Source of the DNA: an uncultured Tenacibaculum sp. | GTDB taxonomy: Bacteria > Bacteroidota > Bacteroidia > Flavobacteriales > Flavobacteriaceae | NCBI GenBank assembly: GCA_947492185.1 | Contig: CANLMR010000005.1 | Span: 62,001 to 126,000, forward strand | Reading direction: 5' to 3' | DNA length: 64,000 nt | Shown: positions 44,978-55,097 of the stretch, piece by piece | Position numbering within the stretch: position 1 is the stretch's first letter | Layout of the letters: each line of letters starts with the position of its first letter | The notes under the pieces: model-generated | The model's database searches: none | The model's input: only the letters and a program-made list of their open reading frames with translations | Told to the model about the DNA's origin: nothing | Position numbers and translations under genes: made by a program

Positions 44978-47900
44978 TTACTCTTCTAATTTAACGTCTA
45001 ATCCTAAACCTTTAAGTTCGTGCATTAATACGTTAAATGATTCTGGTAATCCAGGTTCTGGCATTGGCTCTCCTTTTACAATGCTTTCGTAAGCCTTAGC
45101 TCTACCTAATACATCATCTGATTTTACCGTTAATATTTCACGTAAAATACTAGATGCACCATAAGCCTCAAGTGCCCATACCTCCATTTCTCCGAAACGT
45201 TGACCTCCAAACTGTGCTTTACCACCTAATGGTTGTTGTGTAATTAATGAATAAGGACCAATAGAACGTGCATGCATTTTATCTTCAATCATGTGTCCTA
45301 ACTTAATCATATAAATTACTCCAACTGTTGCTGGTTGATCAAAACGTTTTCCAGTACCTCCATCATATAGGTAAGTATGACCAAATCTTGGAATACTAGC
45401 TTCATCAGTTAATTTATTGATTTCGTCTAGTGAAGCTCCGTCAAAAATAGGTGTAGCGAATTTCTGGTGTAGTTTTTGACCTGCCCATCCAAGAACAGTT
45501 TCATAAATTTGACCAATATTCATACGAGAAGGTACCCCTAATGGATTCAATACGATATCTACTGGAGTTCCATCTTCTAAGAATGGCATGTCTTCTTGAC
45601 GAACTATCCTAGCAACAATACCTTTGTTACCATGACGTCCTGCCATTTTATCTCCTACTTTTAACTTACGTTTTTTAGCGATGTAAATTTTAGCTAACTT
45701 TAAAATACCTGCTGGTAATTCGTCTCCTACAGAAATTGTAAATTTCTCACGACGTAATACACCTTGTAAATCGTTAACTTTAATTTTATAGTTGTGAATT
45801 AATTCTCCAACTAATTCATTTAAGTCTTTATCTGTAGTCCAAACTCCACTTAAATGTGTAAAATCATCTACTGAGTTTAACATCTTTTGAGTGAACTTCT
45901 TTCCTTTAGGGAAAACTTCTTCTCCTAAATCGTTTTGAATTCCTTGAGAAGTTTTACCACTAATTAAGCCAAATAACTTATCAATTAAACGGTCTTTTAA
46001 ATCTTCAAATTTAGAAACAAAAGAAGCTTCTAAAGTAGCAACAGCTTCTTTATCTCTAGCTCTCTTATTTTTATCTTTAACCGCTCTTTTGAATAATTTT
46101 TTATCAATAACAACTCCTTTTAAAGATGGAGAAGCTTTTAAAGATGCATCTTTTACATCTCCTGCTTTATCTCCAAAAATTGCTCTTAATAATTTTTCTT
46201 CTGGTGTTGGATCAGATTCACCTTTAGGAGTAATCTTACCTATTAAAATATCTCCAGGCTTAACTTCTGCACCAATACGAATCATTCCATTTTCATCAAG
46301 ATCTTTAGTAGCCTCTTCAGAAACATTAGGAATATCGTTTGTTAATTCTTCTGCTCCTAATTTAGTATCACGAACATCTAAAGAATACTCATCAATATGA
46401 ATAGAAGTAAAGATATCTTCACGTACAACTTTTTCAGAAATTACAATGGCATCCTCAAAATTGTATCCTTTCCAAGGCATGAAGGCAACCTTCATGTTTC
46501 TACCTAAAGCTAATTCTCCTTGCTGTGTAGCATATCCTTCACAAAGTACTTGACCTTCCTCAACTCTATCACCTCTTTTTACAATTGGTTTTAAATTGAT
46601 ATTTGTACCTTGATTTGTTTTTCTAAACTTAATTAAGTTGTATGATTTCTCGTCTGGATCAAAACTTACTAAACGCTCATCTTCAGTTCTATCATACTTA
46701 ATTGTAATTGTATTCGCATCTACATATTCTACAACTCCATTTCCTTCTGCATTAATTAAGATACGAGAATCTTTAGCAACTCTTCGCTCTAATCCTGTCC
46801 CTACAATTGGTGATTCAGGTCTTAATAATGGTACCGCCTGACGCATCATGTTAGATCCCATTAAGGCACGGTTTGCATCATCATGCTCTAAGAATGGAAT
46901 TAAAGAAGCAGAAATAGAAGCAATCTGGTTAGGTGCAACATCCATGTAGTTAACTACGTTTGGAGTTACTACTGGGAAGTCACCTTCCTCTCTTGCAATT
47001 ACTTTATCTCTATCAATAGTTCCATCATCTTTAACCTCAATATTAGATTGTGCAAACTTCATCCCTTCTTCCTCTTCTGCACTTAAATAAATTGGTTCGT
47101 CTGATAATACTTGACCTTCCTCTACCTTCTTATATGGAGTTTCAATGAATCCCATATTATTTACTTTAGCATATACAGCTAAAGATGAAATAAGACCAAT
47201 ATTTGGACCTTCAGGAGTTTCAATCGGACATAAACGACCATAGTGAGTATAGTGAACGTCACGTACCTCAAATCCTGCTCTTTCTCTAGATAAACCTCCA
47301 GGTCCTAAAGCTGATAAACGACGCTTATGTGTAATCTCAGCTAATGGATTTGTTTGATCCATAAATTGAGATAACTGGTTTGTTCCGAAAAATGAATTAA
47401 TTACTGAAGATAATGTCTTAGCATTAATTAAGTCAATTGGAGTAAAGACTTCGTTATCACGAACGTTCATACGTTCACGAATTGTACGAGCCATACGTGC
47501 TAATCCAACACCAAATTGCCCTGCTAACTGCTCACCTACTGTACGTACACGACGGTTAGATAAGTGATCAATATCATCTACTTCAGCCTTAGAATTAATT
47601 AACTCAATAAGATACTTTACAATTGTAATAATATCATTCTTTGTTAATACCTTTTGATCTATGTCTTCATTTAATTGAAGCTTGGTGTTCATTCTAAAAC
47701 GTCCTACTTCTCCTAAATTATATCTTTGCTCTGAGAAGAATAACTTATCTATAATACCTCTTGCAGTTTCCTCATCTGGTGGTTCTGCATTACGTAATTG
47801 ACGATAGATATGTTCAACAGCTTCTTTCTCTGAGTTTGTTGGATCTTTTTGTAATGTATTATGAATTATAGCGTAATCACCCATTTGGTGATCTTCTTTA

Positions 47901-48787
47901 TGAAGTAAGATGGTCTTAGCTCCAGAGTCTATAATTTCATCTACATGTTCTTTTTCTAAAATTGTATCACGATCGAAGATAATCTCATTACGTTCAATAG
48001 ACACAACTTCTCCTGTATCCTCATCAACAAAATCTTCATGCCATGTTTTTAATACTCTAGCAGCTAACTTTCTTCCTAATACCTTCTTTAATCCAGCTTT
48101 AGAAACTTTAATTTCTTCTGCTAAATCAAAAATCTCTAAGATATCTTTATCTCTTTCAAAACCTATTGCACGGAATAAAGTAGTTACTGGCAACTTCTTT
48201 TTTCGGTCAATATATGCGTACATTACCTGATTGATATCTGTAGCAAATTCTATCCAAGATCCTTTAAAAGGAATTACTCTTGCAGAATATAATTTTGTAC
48301 CATTTGCATGGAAAGACTGTCCAAAGAATACCCCTGGAGAACGGTGTAATTGAGATACTACAACTCGCTCAGCTCCATTGATAATGAATGTTCCTGACCC
48401 AGACATATAAGGAATTGTACCTAAATACACATCTTGAACAATGGTTTCAAAATCTTCATGTTCAGGATCTGTACAGTATAACTTAAGTCTTGCCTTTAAT
48501 GGAACACTGTATGTTAAACCTCTTTCAATACATTCTTGAATGCTATATCTTGGAGGGTCAACAAAATAATCTAAAAATTCTAGTACGAATTGATTTCTAG
48601 TATCTGTAATTGGGAAATTATCCATGAAGGTTTTATATAAACCTTCTTCACCTCGCTCCTCTGCTTTCGTTTGTAATTGGAAAAAATCTTGGAAAGATTT
48701 AATTTGAATATCCAGAAAATCCGGATAATCTGATCCAATTCGAGATGATGCGAAGTTGATTCTTTCAGTAGTGTTTATCGTTGCCAA
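44978..48787 (-). CDS. rpoB: DNA-directed RNA polymerase subunit beta
   Basis: 1269 residues, the usual length for the class. Seen: the rifampicin region [45 protein letters not shown], with no classical resistance residue apparent, the [16 protein letters not shown] segment and the C-terminal [18 protein letters not shown]. The start is TTG (complement of 48785-48787): [14 protein letters not shown] aligns with other beta subunits, and the upstream in-frame stop (48806-48808) leaves no ATG. Inference: a -7 box at 48942-48949 may give rpoBC its own promoter in addition to the ribosomal protein operon. Confidence 0.99.
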   Translation of the reverse strand: MATINTTERINFASSRIGSDYPDFLDIQIKSFQDFFQLQTKAEERGEEGLYKTFMDNFPITDTRNQFVLEFLDYFVDPPRYSIQECIERGLTYSVPLKARLKLYCTDPEHEDFETIVQDVYLGTIPYMSGSGTFIINGAERVVVSQLHRSPGVFFGQSFHANGTKLYSARVIPFKGSWIEFATDINQVMYAYIDRKKKLPVTTLFRAIGFERDKDILEIFDLAEEIKVSKAGLKKVLGRKLAARVLKTWHEDFVDEDTGEVVSIERNEIIFDRDTILEKEHVDEIIDSGAKTILLHKEDHQMGDYAIIHNTLQKDPTNSEKEAVEHIYRQLRNAEPPDEETARGIIDKLFFSEQRYNLGEVGRFRMNTKLQLNEDIDQKVLTKNDIITIVKYLIELINSKAEVDDIDHLSNRRVRTVGEQLAGQFGVGLARMARTIRERMNVRDNEVFTPIDLINAKTLSSVINSFFGTNQLSQFMDQTNPLAEITHKRRLSALGPGGLSRERAGFEVRDVHYTHYGRLCPIETPEGPNIGLISSLAVYAKVNNMGFIETPYKKVEEGQVLSDEPIYLSAEEEEGMKFAQSNIEVKDDGTIDRDKVIAREEGDFPVVTPNVVNYMDVAPNQIASISASLIPFLEHDDANRALMGSNMMRQAVPLLRPESPIVGTGLERRVAKDSRILINAEGNGVVEYVDANTITIKYDRTEDERLVSFDPDEKSYNLIKFRKTNQGTNINLKPIVKRGDRVEEGQVLCEGYATQQGELALGRNMKVAFMPWKGYNFEDAIVISEKVVREDIFTSIHIDEYSLDVRDTKLGAEELTNDIPNVSEEATKDLDENGMIRIGAEVKPGDILIGKITPKGESDPTPEEKLLRAIFGDKAGDVKDASLKASPSLKGVVIDKKLFKRAVKDKNKRARDKEAVATLEASFVSKFEDLKDRLIDKLFGLISGKTSQGIQNDLGEEVFPKGKKFTQKMLNSVDDFTHLSGVWTTDKDLNELVGELIHNYKIKVNDLQGVLRREKFTISVGDELPAGILKLAKIYIAKKRKLKVGDKMAGRHGNKGIVARIVRQEDMPFLEDGTPVDIVLNPLGVPSRMNIGQIYETVLGWAGQKLHQKFATPIFDGASLDEINKLTDEASIPRFGHTYLYDGGTGKRFDQPATVGVIYMIKLGHMIEDKMHARSIGPYSLITQQPLGGKAQFGGQRFGEMEVWALEAYGASSILREILTVKSDDVLGRAKAYESIVKGEPMPEPGLPESFNVLMHELKGLGLDVKLEE

Positions 48788-48905
48788 AAGAGTATCTATT
48801 TTTAATTAAAAATATTTTAGTTAAAAAACTTTTACAGTTTTTCTTGCAATTTTTACTACTTAAAATTGACAATTAACAATTTAATAATCAACTTAAAGAA
48901 GTTTT

Positions 48906-48936
48906 AAAAAAACACAAATTGCGATTGTGTTTTTAT
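48906..48936 (-). terminator. Weak terminator-like hairpin in the rplL-rpoB gap (possible attenuator)
   Basis: 10-bp arms AAAAACACAA and TTGTGTTTTT with a 7-nt loop and T-rich flank on the minus strand. Only two G-C pairs make it weak, so partial attenuation rather than full termination is the better reading. Confidence 0.5.
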
Positions 48937-48941
48937 AAGAA

Positions 48942-48949
48942 CAAATATA
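48942..48949 (-). promoter_or_regulatory. Candidate internal promoter -7 box for rpoBC
   Basis: On the minus strand TATATTTG, an exact consensus match, about 155 nt before the rpoB start. No TTG at the expected -33 spacing. Exact matches of this motif also occur by chance in AT-rich DNA. Confidence 0.4.
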
Positions 48950-48959
48950 TACACAAAAT

Positions 48960-49025
48960 GGTTTAGGGCTAAAACTAATGCTTTAGCACCTAAACCTGTA
49001 TTTTGTTATCCCACTTTCTTGTGGG
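48960..49025 (-). promoter_or_regulatory. Two further hairpins in the rplL-rpoB intergenic region
   Basis: GGTTTAGG...CCTAAACC with inner GCTAAA/TTTAGC (48960-48996), and CCCAC/GTGGG (49010-49025). They lie just after the rplL stop and could be processing sites or an mRNA stabiliser between ribosomal-protein and polymerase genes. Confidence 0.5.
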
Positions 49026-49033
49026 GAGTTGTA

Positions 49034-49411
49034 TTATTTTAACTCTACTTCAGCTCCTGCTTCTTCTAAAGAGTTCTTAAGACCTTCTGCCTCATCTTTA
49101 GAAATACCTTCTTTAATTGGTGCTGGAGCGCTATCTACGATTCCTTTAGCTTCTTTTAATCCTAAACCAGTTAATTCTTTAACTAATTTAACAACTGCTA
49201 ATTTAGAACCACCTGCTGCTTTTAAGATAACGTCAAACTCAGTTTTCTCTTCACCAGCATCTCCACCAGCTCCACCAGCTGGACCTGCTACTGCTACAGC
49301 TGCTGCTGCAGGCTCAATACCATACTCATCTTTTAAAATATCAGCTAATTCATTAACTTCTTTTACTGTTAAGTTAACTAATTGTTCTGCGAATTCTTTT
49401 AAATCTGCCAT
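49034..49411 (-). CDS. rplL: 50S ribosomal protein bL12 (L7/L12)
   Basis: 125 residues. The N-terminal dimerisation helices ([26 protein letters not shown]) are followed by the alanine/glycine-rich hinge ([16 protein letters not shown]) and the C-terminal factor-binding domain ([27 protein letters not shown]). It forms the stalk that recruits EF-Tu and EF-G. Hairpins and a possible rpoB promoter lie downstream. Confidence 0.98.
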   Translation of the reverse strand: MADLKEFAEQLVNLTVKEVNELADILKDEYGIEPAAAAVAVAGPAGGAGGDAGEEKTEFDVILKAAGGSKLAVVKLVKELTGLGLKEAKGIVDSAPAPIKEGISKDEAEGLKNSLEEAGAEVELK

Positions 49412-49458
49412 TTTAAATTGTTTTTAATTTTTTATTATTAGTTTATTAGTGCGCTTAA

Positions 49459-49974
49459 TTATTTTTCTGATAACGTTTTTAAGATACCAGATAATTTACC
49501 TCCTCCAGATTGTAATGCTGAAACAACATTCTTCGCAGGAGATTGTAATAATGTGATAATATCACCGATAAGTTCTTCACGAGACTTAATGTTAACAAGT
49601 GCATCTAATTGGTCATCTCCAACGTAGATTGCCTCTTCAACATAAGCTCCTTTTAATAAAGGCTTATCAGATTTTTTTCTAAATTCTTTAATTACTTTAG
49701 CTGGAGCATTACCTGCTTCAGAAATCATTAAAGAAGTATTACCTTTTAAAACCTCTGGTAATTCACCAAAGTCTTTATCAGAAGCCTCCATTGCTTTTTC
49801 TAACAATGTATTCTTCACAACAGCCAATTTTACGTTAGCTTTAAAACAAGCTCTACGTAAGTTAGACGTAGTTAAAGCATCTAAACCAGAAATATCTGCT
49901 AAATAAATTGTACTAGTATCTCCTAATTGCGCTGTTAAATCTTGTATTACTTGTGATTTTTCTTCTCTAGTCAT
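49459..49974 (-). CDS. rplJ: 50S ribosomal protein uL10
   Basis: 171 residues; MTREEKSQVIQDLTAQLGDTSTIYLADISGL...NLRRACFKANVKLAVVKNTLLEKA is the typical uL10 N-terminal domain, ending in a helix that binds bL12 dimers. In many bacteria uL10 represses its own operon by binding the leader before rplJ; the gap to rplA here is only 21 nt, so such a leader structure would have to overlap rplA. Confidence 0.98.
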   Translation of the reverse strand: MTREEKSQVIQDLTAQLGDTSTIYLADISGLDALTTSNLRRACFKANVKLAVVKNTLLEKAMEASDKDFGELPEVLKGNTSLMISEAGNAPAKVIKEFRKKSDKPLLKGAYVEEAIYVGDDQLDALVNIKSREELIGDIITLLQSPAKNVVSALQSGGGKLSGILKTLSEK

Positions 49975-49995
49975 GATTGATAGATTTTAACTGCC

Positions 49996-50688
49996 TTATG
50001 ATAAGGATTTTACCTCTACAGGAACACTAGGACTCATAGTAGAAGACATAAAAATACTTTTAATATAAGTTCCTTTTGCCGCAGTTGGCTTTAATTTAAT
50101 AAGTGTTTGTACTAATTCATTTGCATTTTCGAAAATCTTATCAGCATCAAAAGATACTTTTCCGATTGCAGCATGAACGATACCAGTTTTATCAACTTTA
50201 AAGTCAATTTTACCAGCTTTTACTTCTTTTACTGCTTTTGCAACATCCATAGTAACTGTACCAGTTTTTGGGTTTGGCATTAAACCTCTTGGTCCTAAAA
50301 CACGACCTAAAGGACCTAATTTACCCATAACACTAGGCATAGTTATAATAACATCTACATCAGTCCATCCTCCTTTAATTTTTTGAAGGTACTCATCTAA
50401 ACCAACATAATCAGCACCAGCTGCTTGAGCTTCTGCTTCTTTGTCTGGAGTAACTAATGCTAATACTTTTACATCCTTACCAGTTCCGTGAGGTAATGTT
50501 ACAACTCCACGTACCATTTGGTTAGCTTTACGAGGATCTACTCCTAAACGTACTGCTAAATCTATAGATGCATCAAACTTAACGTTTGTGATCTCTTTTA
50601 CTAATGCTGATGCATCCTTTAAGTCATAAACTTTAGAGGTGTCAATCTTAGCACGAGCTTCTTTTTGCTTTCTTGTTAATCTTGCCAT
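49996..50688 (-). CDS. rplA: 50S ribosomal protein uL1
   Basis: 230 residues. Typical uL1 motifs: [34 protein letters not shown] and [18 protein letters not shown]. It binds 23S rRNA at the L1 stalk near the E site. The gene is 17 bp after rplK in the standard order. Confidence 0.98.
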   Translation of the reverse strand: MARLTRKQKEARAKIDTSKVYDLKDASALVKEITNVKFDASIDLAVRLGVDPRKANQMVRGVVTLPHGTGKDVKVLALVTPDKEAEAQAAGADYVGLDEYLQKIKGGWTDVDVIITMPSVMGKLGPLGRVLGPRGLMPNPKTGTVTMDVAKAVKEVKAGKIDFKVDKTGIVHAAIGKVSFDADKIFENANELVQTLIKLKPTAAKGTYIKSIFMSSTMSPSVPVEVKSLS

Positions 50689-50705
50689 TTTAATTCTCTT
50701 TTAAG

Positions 50706-51143
50706 TTATGCTGGAGCATCGCCTTTTACCGTTAATCCCATAGAGCGAGCTGTTCCCGCGATCATTCTCATTGCTGATTCCACTTCGAAGGCATTCATAT
50801 CAACCATCTTGTCTTCTGCAATAGTTCTAATTTGATCCCAAGTAACACTTGCTACTTTCTTTCTATTAGGTTCACCTGAACCTTTCTTAGTTTTGGCCGC
50901 TTCTAGTAATTGTACTGCAGCTGGTGGAGTTTTAACAACAAATTCGAATGATTTATCAGTATATACTGTAATCACTACTGGTAATACTTTACCTTGTTTG
51001 TCCTGTGTACGAGCATTAAATTGCTTACAGAACTCCATGATGTTAACTCCGGCAGCACCTAAAGCGGGTCCAACTGGTGGCGATGGATTCGCAGCACCTC
51101 CCCTAACTTGTAGTTTAACTAATTTACTTACTTCTTTTGCCAT
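50706..51143 (-). CDS. rplK: 50S ribosomal protein uL11
   Basis: 145 residues; [36 protein letters not shown] and [10 protein letters not shown] are diagnostic. It forms the GTPase-associated centre, which also senses deacylated tRNA with RelA. It lies 66 bp after nusG. Confidence 0.98.
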   Translation of the reverse strand: MAKEVSKLVKLQVRGGAANPSPPVGPALGAAGVNIMEFCKQFNARTQDKQGKVLPVVITVYTDKSFEFVVKTPPAAVQLLEAAKTKKGSGEPNRKKVASVTWDQIRTIAEDKMVDMNAFEVESAMRMIAGTARSMGLTVKGDAPA

Positions 51144-51209
51144 TGTTTAAGATTTAATTATGCATTTGATCTGGAAGCTTCAAATACTCTTAAAATATAT
51201 ATGTAACGA

Positions 51210-51758
51210 TTATATTTTCTCAACTTGCATATAGCTTAATTCTAATGGAGTTTTTCTTCCGAAAATCTTAACCATTACCTCAAGCTTACGCTTTTCTTCA
51301 TTTACTTTCTCTACAATACCATCAAACCCGTTAAACGGTCCATCTACTACTTTTACAGTTTCTCCAACTGTGTATGGTATTGCTACAGTTTCTTCATTTA
51401 TAGTAAGCTCATCTACTTTACCAAGCATTCTATTTACTTCAGATTTACGCATTGGTACAGGATCTCCTCCTTTAGTTTCACCTAAAAAACCAATTACCCC
51501 AGTAACTGCTTTTATAACGTGAGGAACTTCACCAGCCAAATTTGCTTCAACCATTATATAACCAGGAAAATATACTCTTTCCCTGTTTATTTTTTTTCCA
51601 TTTCTTATTTGAACAACTTTTTCAGTAGGCACAATAACTTGACTTACATAATCAGAAAGCCCATGTCTAGCAATTTCTGTTTCAATGTAAGTTTTCACTT
51701 TATTTTCTTGGCCACCGATAGCTCTAACAACATACCATTTCATCACCGAATCAGCCAT
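51210..51758 (-). CDS. nusG: Transcription termination/antitermination factor NusG
   Basis: 182 residues. The NGN domain (KWYVVRAIGGQENKVKTYIE ... YFPGYIMVEANL) and C-terminal KOW domain (GETVKVVDGPFNGFDGIVEKVNEEKRKLEVMVKIFGR) are both complete. It binds the RNA polymerase clamp and links it to ribosomes or Rho. It starts 3 bp after the secE stop. Confidence 0.98.
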   Translation of the reverse strand: MADSVMKWYVVRAIGGQENKVKTYIETEIARHGLSDYVSQVIVPTEKVVQIRNGKKINRERVYFPGYIMVEANLAGEVPHVIKAVTGVIGFLGETKGGDPVPMRKSEVNRMLGKVDELTINEETVAIPYTVGETVKVVDGPFNGFDGIVEKVNEEKRKLEVMVKIFGRKTPLELSYMQVEKI

Positions 51759-51761
51759 CTC

Positions 51762-51953
51762 TTAAAATAATTTAAAGAAGTTATCTAAACCTGTTTGAAA
51801 AACTTTATCTATTACCGCAACAGCTAATGCAAAAATGATAGTAAAAACTGCCACAACTACTGTAGACTTTTGAGCCTCTTCTCGAGAAATCCAAGTCATA
51901 TTAGTATTTAACTCTTCAAAAGAGCCTTTAATATATTGTATAAAGTTATTCAT
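51762..51953 (-). CDS. secE: Protein translocase subunit SecE
   Basis: 63 residues from the ATG at 51953. A cytoplasmic amphipathic part (MNNFIQYIKGSFEELNTNMTWISREEAQ) precedes a single membrane helix (VVVAVFTIIFALAVAVIDKVF), the minimal SecE clamp of SecYEG. A longer open frame to 52028 runs through the tRNA-Trp gene and is an artefact. Confidence 0.95.
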   Translation of the reverse strand: MNNFIQYIKGSFEELNTNMTWISREEAQKSTVVVAVFTIIFALAVAVIDKVFQTGLDNFFKLF

Positions 51954-51970
51954 TGTTTCTAGAAAATTTG

Positions 51971-52043
51971 CACGGGTTGAGAGGCTCGAACTCCCGACAC
52001 CTGGTTTTGGAGACCAGTGCTCTACCAACTGAGCTAAACCCGT
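51971..52043 (-). tRNA. tRNA-Trp (anticodon CCA)
   Basis: 73 nt. Acceptor ACGGGTT/AACCCGT, discriminator G, D-arm TAGCTCAGTTGGTAGAGC, anticodon loop CTCCAAA, T-loop GTTCGAG. The 3' CCA is not encoded. It lies between tuf and secE. Confidence 0.96.
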
Positions 52044-52102
52044 TTATTTATAAAGGCATCCCTAAAAGAAGGGATACCTCTAATTTATTTGTAAGACTAT
52101 AA

Positions 52103-53290
52103 TTAGTCTAAAATTTCAGTTACCTGACCAGCTCCAACTGTTCTACCACCTTCACGGATAGCAAATTGTAAACCTAAGTTTAATGCAATTGGTTGGATTA
52201 AATCAACTGTAATAGTTAAGTTATCACCAGGCATTACCATTTCAACTCCATCAGGTAAAGCGATATTACCAGTTACGTCAGTTGTACGCACATAGAATTG
52301 TGGACGGTAATTATTATGGAAAGGAGTGTGACGACCACCTTCTTCTTTCTTTAAAATATATACCTCAGCTTTAAACTTAGCATGTGGAGTTACAGAACCT
52401 GGCTTACAGATTACCATACCTCTCTTGATTTGAGTTTTTTCAATACCTCTTAATAAGATACCTGCATTATCTCCAGCCTCACCTCTATCTAAGATTTGAC
52501 GGAACATTTCAATACCAGTTACAGTAGAAGTTAATTTATCATCACCCATACCAATGATCTCAACAGGATCACCAGAGTTAATAATACCAGTTTCAATACG
52601 ACCAGTAGCAACAGTACCACGACCAGTAATAGAGAACACATCTTCAATAGGCATTAAGAAATCTTTATCAGTATCTCTTGGCGGCTCTTCAATCCAAGTA
52701 TCAACAGCTTCCATTAATTCTAAAACTGTATTAACCCACTTCTCTTCACCATTTAAAGCTCCTAAAGCAGACCCCATAATTACTGGACCATTATCTCCAT
52801 CATACTCGTAGAAAGATAATAAATCTCTAACTTCCATCTCTACTAACTCTAATAACTCCTCATCATCAACCATATCCACTTTATTCATAAATACAACGAT
52901 TCTAGGAATTCCTACCTGACGTCCTAATAAGATGTGCTCACGAGTTTGTGGCATTGGTCCATCAGTAGCAGCTACTACTAAGATAGCTCCATCCATTTGA
53001 GCAGCACCAGTTACCATGTTCTTTACATAATCGGCGTGACCTGGACAGTCAACGTGTGCGTAGTGACGGTTAGCAGTTGCGTACTCTACGTGAGAAGAGT
53101 TAATTGTAATACCTCTCTCCTTTTCTTCAGGAGCGTTATCGATTTGGTCGAAATCTCTAGCTTCAGAAAAACCTGCGTCAGCTAATACTTTAGTGATAGC
53201 AGCAGTTAATGTAGTTTTACCGTGATCTACGTGACCGATTGTACCTACGTTTAAGTGCGGTTTCGAACGATCGTATGTTGCTTTTGCCAT
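52103..53290 (-). CDS. tuf: Elongation factor Tu
   Basis: 395 residues. GTPase motifs [22 protein letters not shown] and NKVDMVD, the switch I segment [13 protein letters not shown] and the domain II/III sequences are all present. It carries aminoacyl-tRNA to the ribosome. The gene sits in the cluster Thr-Tyr-Gly-Thr-tuf-Trp-secE-nusG, so tRNA and factor are processed from a common transcript. Confidence 0.99.
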   Translation of the reverse strand: MAKATYDRSKPHLNVGTIGHVDHGKTTLTAAITKVLADAGFSEARDFDQIDNAPEEKERGITINSSHVEYATANRHYAHVDCPGHADYVKNMVTGAAQMDGAILVVAATDGPMPQTREHILLGRQVGIPRIVVFMNKVDMVDDEELLELVEMEVRDLLSFYEYDGDNGPVIMGSALGALNGEEKWVNTVLELMEAVDTWIEEPPRDTDKDFLMPIEDVFSITGRGTVATGRIETGIINSGDPVEIIGMGDDKLTSTVTGIEMFRQILDRGEAGDNAGILLRGIEKTQIKRGMVICKPGSVTPHAKFKAEVYILKKEEGGRHTPFHNNYRPQFYVRTTDVTGNIALPDGVEMVMPGDNLTITVDLIQPIALNLGLQFAIREGGRTVGAGQVTEILD

Positions 53291-53352
53291 GATTATTAAT
53301 TTTAATTCTTAGTTAAATATATTTAGTGTTATTTATAAACTCTTTTTTATAG

Positions 53353-53425
53353 AGCCAATGACGGGATTTGAACCCGTGACCTCATCCCTACCAAGGATGC
53401 GCTCTACCAACTGAGCTACACCGGC
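53353..53425 (-). tRNA. tRNA-Thr (anticodon GGT)
   Basis: 73 nt. Acceptor GCCGGTG/CATTGGC (two G-U pairs), anticodon stem CATCC/GGATG with loop TTGGTAG, T-loop GTTCAAA. Discriminator T. Confidence 0.95.
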
Positions 53426-53438
53426 CTGGACAATTTAG

Positions 53439-53511
53439 AGCGGGAGACCGGGTTCGAACCGGCGACATTCAGCTTGGAAGGCTGACGCTCTACCAACTGA
53501 GCTACTCCCGC
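53439..53511 (-). tRNA. tRNA-Gly (anticodon TCC)
   Basis: 73 nt. Acceptor GCGGGAG/CTCCCGC, anticodon stem TCAGC/GCTGA with loop CTTCCAA, T-loop GTTCGAA. Discriminator T. Confidence 0.95.
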
Positions 53512-53535
53512 AATATTATTGTTCTCTTAAAATTG

Positions 53536-53618
53536 TGGGGAGAGCAGGATTCGAACCTGCGAAGTCGAAAGACAACGGAGTTACAGTCCGTCCCATTTGG
53601 CCGCTCTGGAATCTCCCC
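53536..53618 (-). tRNA. tRNA-Tyr (anticodon GTA)
   Basis: 83 nt with the long variable arm of a class II tRNA. Acceptor GGGGAGA/TCTCCCC, anticodon stem ACGGA/TCCGT with loop CTGTAAC, T-loop GTTCGAA. Discriminator A. Confidence 0.96.
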
Positions 53619-53652
53619 TACAAATTTTTAATATTTTAATGAACTTTTTCTG

Positions 53653-53726
53653 AGCCGATAGAGGGACTCGAACCCACGACCTGCTGATTACAAATCAGCT
53701 GCTCTAGCCAGCTGAGCTATATCGGC
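53653..53726 (-). tRNA. tRNA-Thr (anticodon TGT)
   Basis: 74 nt. Acceptor GCCGATA/TATCGGC, anticodon stem GCTGA/TCAGC with loop TTTGTAA, T-loop GTTCGAG. It is the first gene of the tRNA-tuf cluster. Confidence 0.95.
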
Positions 53727-53734
53727 TTTTGCCA

Positions 53735-53765
53735 TAAAAAAACAATCCGTTATTTCTAACGGACT
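53735..53765 (-). terminator. Hairpin terminator after hpf, overlapping the tRNA operon start
   Basis: On the minus strand TCCGTTA, GAAA, TAACGGA, then TTGTTTTTTT. It is well placed to end the xerC-hpf transcript, but it also lies downstream of the promoter box at 53767-53774. Confidence 0.75.
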
Positions 53766-53766
53766 G

Positions 53767-53774
53767 CAAATGTA
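53767..53774 (-). promoter_or_regulatory. Candidate promoter -7 box of the tRNA-tuf-secE operon
   Basis: On the minus strand TACATTTG, an exact match. The transcript start expected around 53760-53762 falls inside the left arm of the hairpin at 53740-53765. Confidence 0.5.
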
Positions 53775-53822
53775 AAAAGTAATTTTGAATTTGTAAAACT
53801 TTTTAAGTTTTTTTTTCATGTT

Positions 53823-54131
53823 TTATGACACTAATGTGTCTCTTTGCTTTTCTTTAGATTTTCTCAGTTGTCTTTTCAACGATTCTACACCAAGGCTTAC
53901 ACCTTCTTCAAACGTTTTTGTCATTTTTTTTACAATTAACTCGTTACCTGGAATATTTATTTTGACTTCTGTTATTTTATTTTCTTTATCACTTGTTTTT
54001 TGAACTTTCATAAAAACTTCAGCATCTACGATCTTGTCATGAAACTTATCTAAGTTTGCGACTTTCTTCTCAATAAACTTTACTAAATCAATGTCAGCTT
54101 TGAAATTTACAGATTGTGTGAATACCTTCAT
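53823..54131 (-). CDS. hpf: Ribosome hibernation promoting factor (HPF/RaiA family, short form)
   Basis: 102 residues from the ATG at 54131. MKVFTQSVNFKADIDLVKFIEKKVANLDKFHDKIVDAEVF and EVKINIPGNELIVKKMTKTFEEGVSLGVESLKRQLRK show the beta-alpha-beta-beta-beta-alpha fold that occupies the decoding centre of resting ribosomes. There is no long-HPF dimerisation domain. It follows xerC by 5 bp, so the two are one operon. Confidence 0.92.
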   Translation of the reverse strand: MKVFTQSVNFKADIDLVKFIEKKVANLDKFHDKIVDAEVFMKVQKTSDKENKITEVKINIPGNELIVKKMTKTFEEGVSLGVESLKRQLRKSKEKQRDTLVS

Positions 54132-54136
54132 AATTT

Positions 54137-55024
54137 TCAATCTTTTTTTTGGCTCCTAGGATGAGCGTTATTAAACACTTGTTTTAATTGTTCCAAGTTA
54201 TTATGAGTATAAACTTGGGTTGAGGCTAAACTTGAATGTCCTAGTAATTCTTTAACCGAATTTAAATCAGCTCCTTTGTTGAGTAATTCTGTAGCAAAAG
54301 TATGTCTGAGTATATGAGGGCTACATTTTACTTTAGCTGAGACCTTACTAAAATAAGAATTTATTATTCGATAAACAAGTGTTTCATATATTTTATTCCC
54401 TTTCGAAGTAACAAATAGAAATTCATTATGAAACCCTAAATTTAATTTTTCTTTTTGATACTTAATAAGTATTCTAATTGTATCATTAAGTAATGGTACT
54501 ATTCTTTCTTTATTTCTTTTTCCTAATACTTTTGCTACGCTTAAACTTAAATCAACATCAGACCCTTTAAGGTTAATTAATTCTATTCTACGCATTCCTG
54601 TAGAAAATAACATATCTATTATTAGTTTATCTCTTAAAGACTCAAAACTATCTTCATCTAAGTTTCGTAAAACATTTTCCACTTCTTGAAAACTAAACGG
54701 AATTTGAGGTTCTTTTTTAGTTTTTAAGGATTTATGTTTTGCAAGCGGATTAACTTTAACTATTTCTATTTCTTGGAGATATTTATAGAACGTTTTAAGG
54801 CTGCTAACTTTTCTATTTACAGATCTATTTGACACCCCTTGATCAACAAGATTAACTATCCAACTTCGAATCATACTATAATTAGCATTTTCTATATTTT
54901 CAAACTCTATAGATTCCGAACAAAAAAAAGCAAAAGCACACAAGTCAGTTTTATAAGCTTGAACTGTATGCTTAGAATAATTTCGTTCTAACAATAGATA
55001 TTCTAAAAAAGATTCGATATACAT
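54137..55024 (-). CDS. xerC: Tyrosine recombinase XerC
   Basis: 295 residues. An N-terminal SAM-like core-binding domain (FLEYLLLERNYSKHTVQAYKTDL) precedes the catalytic domain with Arg in FSTGMRRIELINLK, Lys region KVLGKRNKERIVPL, His-x-x-Arg in CSPHILRHTFATELLN, His in LGHSSLAST and the nucleophile Tyr in QVYTHN. With XerD it resolves chromosome dimers at dif. No dif-like site was recognised nearby. It lies between rpsU and hpf. Confidence 0.93.
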   Translation of the reverse strand: MYIESFLEYLLLERNYSKHTVQAYKTDLCAFAFFCSESIEFENIENANYSMIRSWIVNLVDQGVSNRSVNRKVSSLKTFYKYLQEIEIVKVNPLAKHKSLKTKKEPQIPFSFQEVENVLRNLDEDSFESLRDKLIIDMLFSTGMRRIELINLKGSDVDLSLSVAKVLGKRNKERIVPLLNDTIRILIKYQKEKLNLGFHNEFLFVTSKGNKIYETLVYRIINSYFSKVSAKVKCSPHILRHTFATELLNKGADLNSVKELLGHSSLASTQVYTHNNLEQLKQVFNNAHPRSQKKD

Positions 55025-55040
55025 ATAAGGTAAATATAAT

Positions 55041-55073
55041 AAAAAAGAAAACCTGCACGTATTGTACAGGTTT
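55041..55073 (-). terminator. Terminator of rpsU
   Basis: On the minus strand AAACCTG, a loop with extra pairing (TAC/GTG region) and CAGGTTT, then TTCTTTTTT. It makes rpsU largely monocistronic. Confidence 0.8.
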
Positions 55074-55097
55074 ATATAATTTCAATAAAGAACTAGA

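Noticed and set aside
51954..52028. N-terminal extension of secE
   Set aside because: The extension reads through the antisense of tRNA-Trp; the ATG at 51953 gives a normal SecE.
53353..53726. tRNA cluster as an integration site for a mobile element
   Set aside because: No integrase of phage type, no duplicated tRNA end and no foreign cargo; XerC nearby is the chromosomal recombinase.
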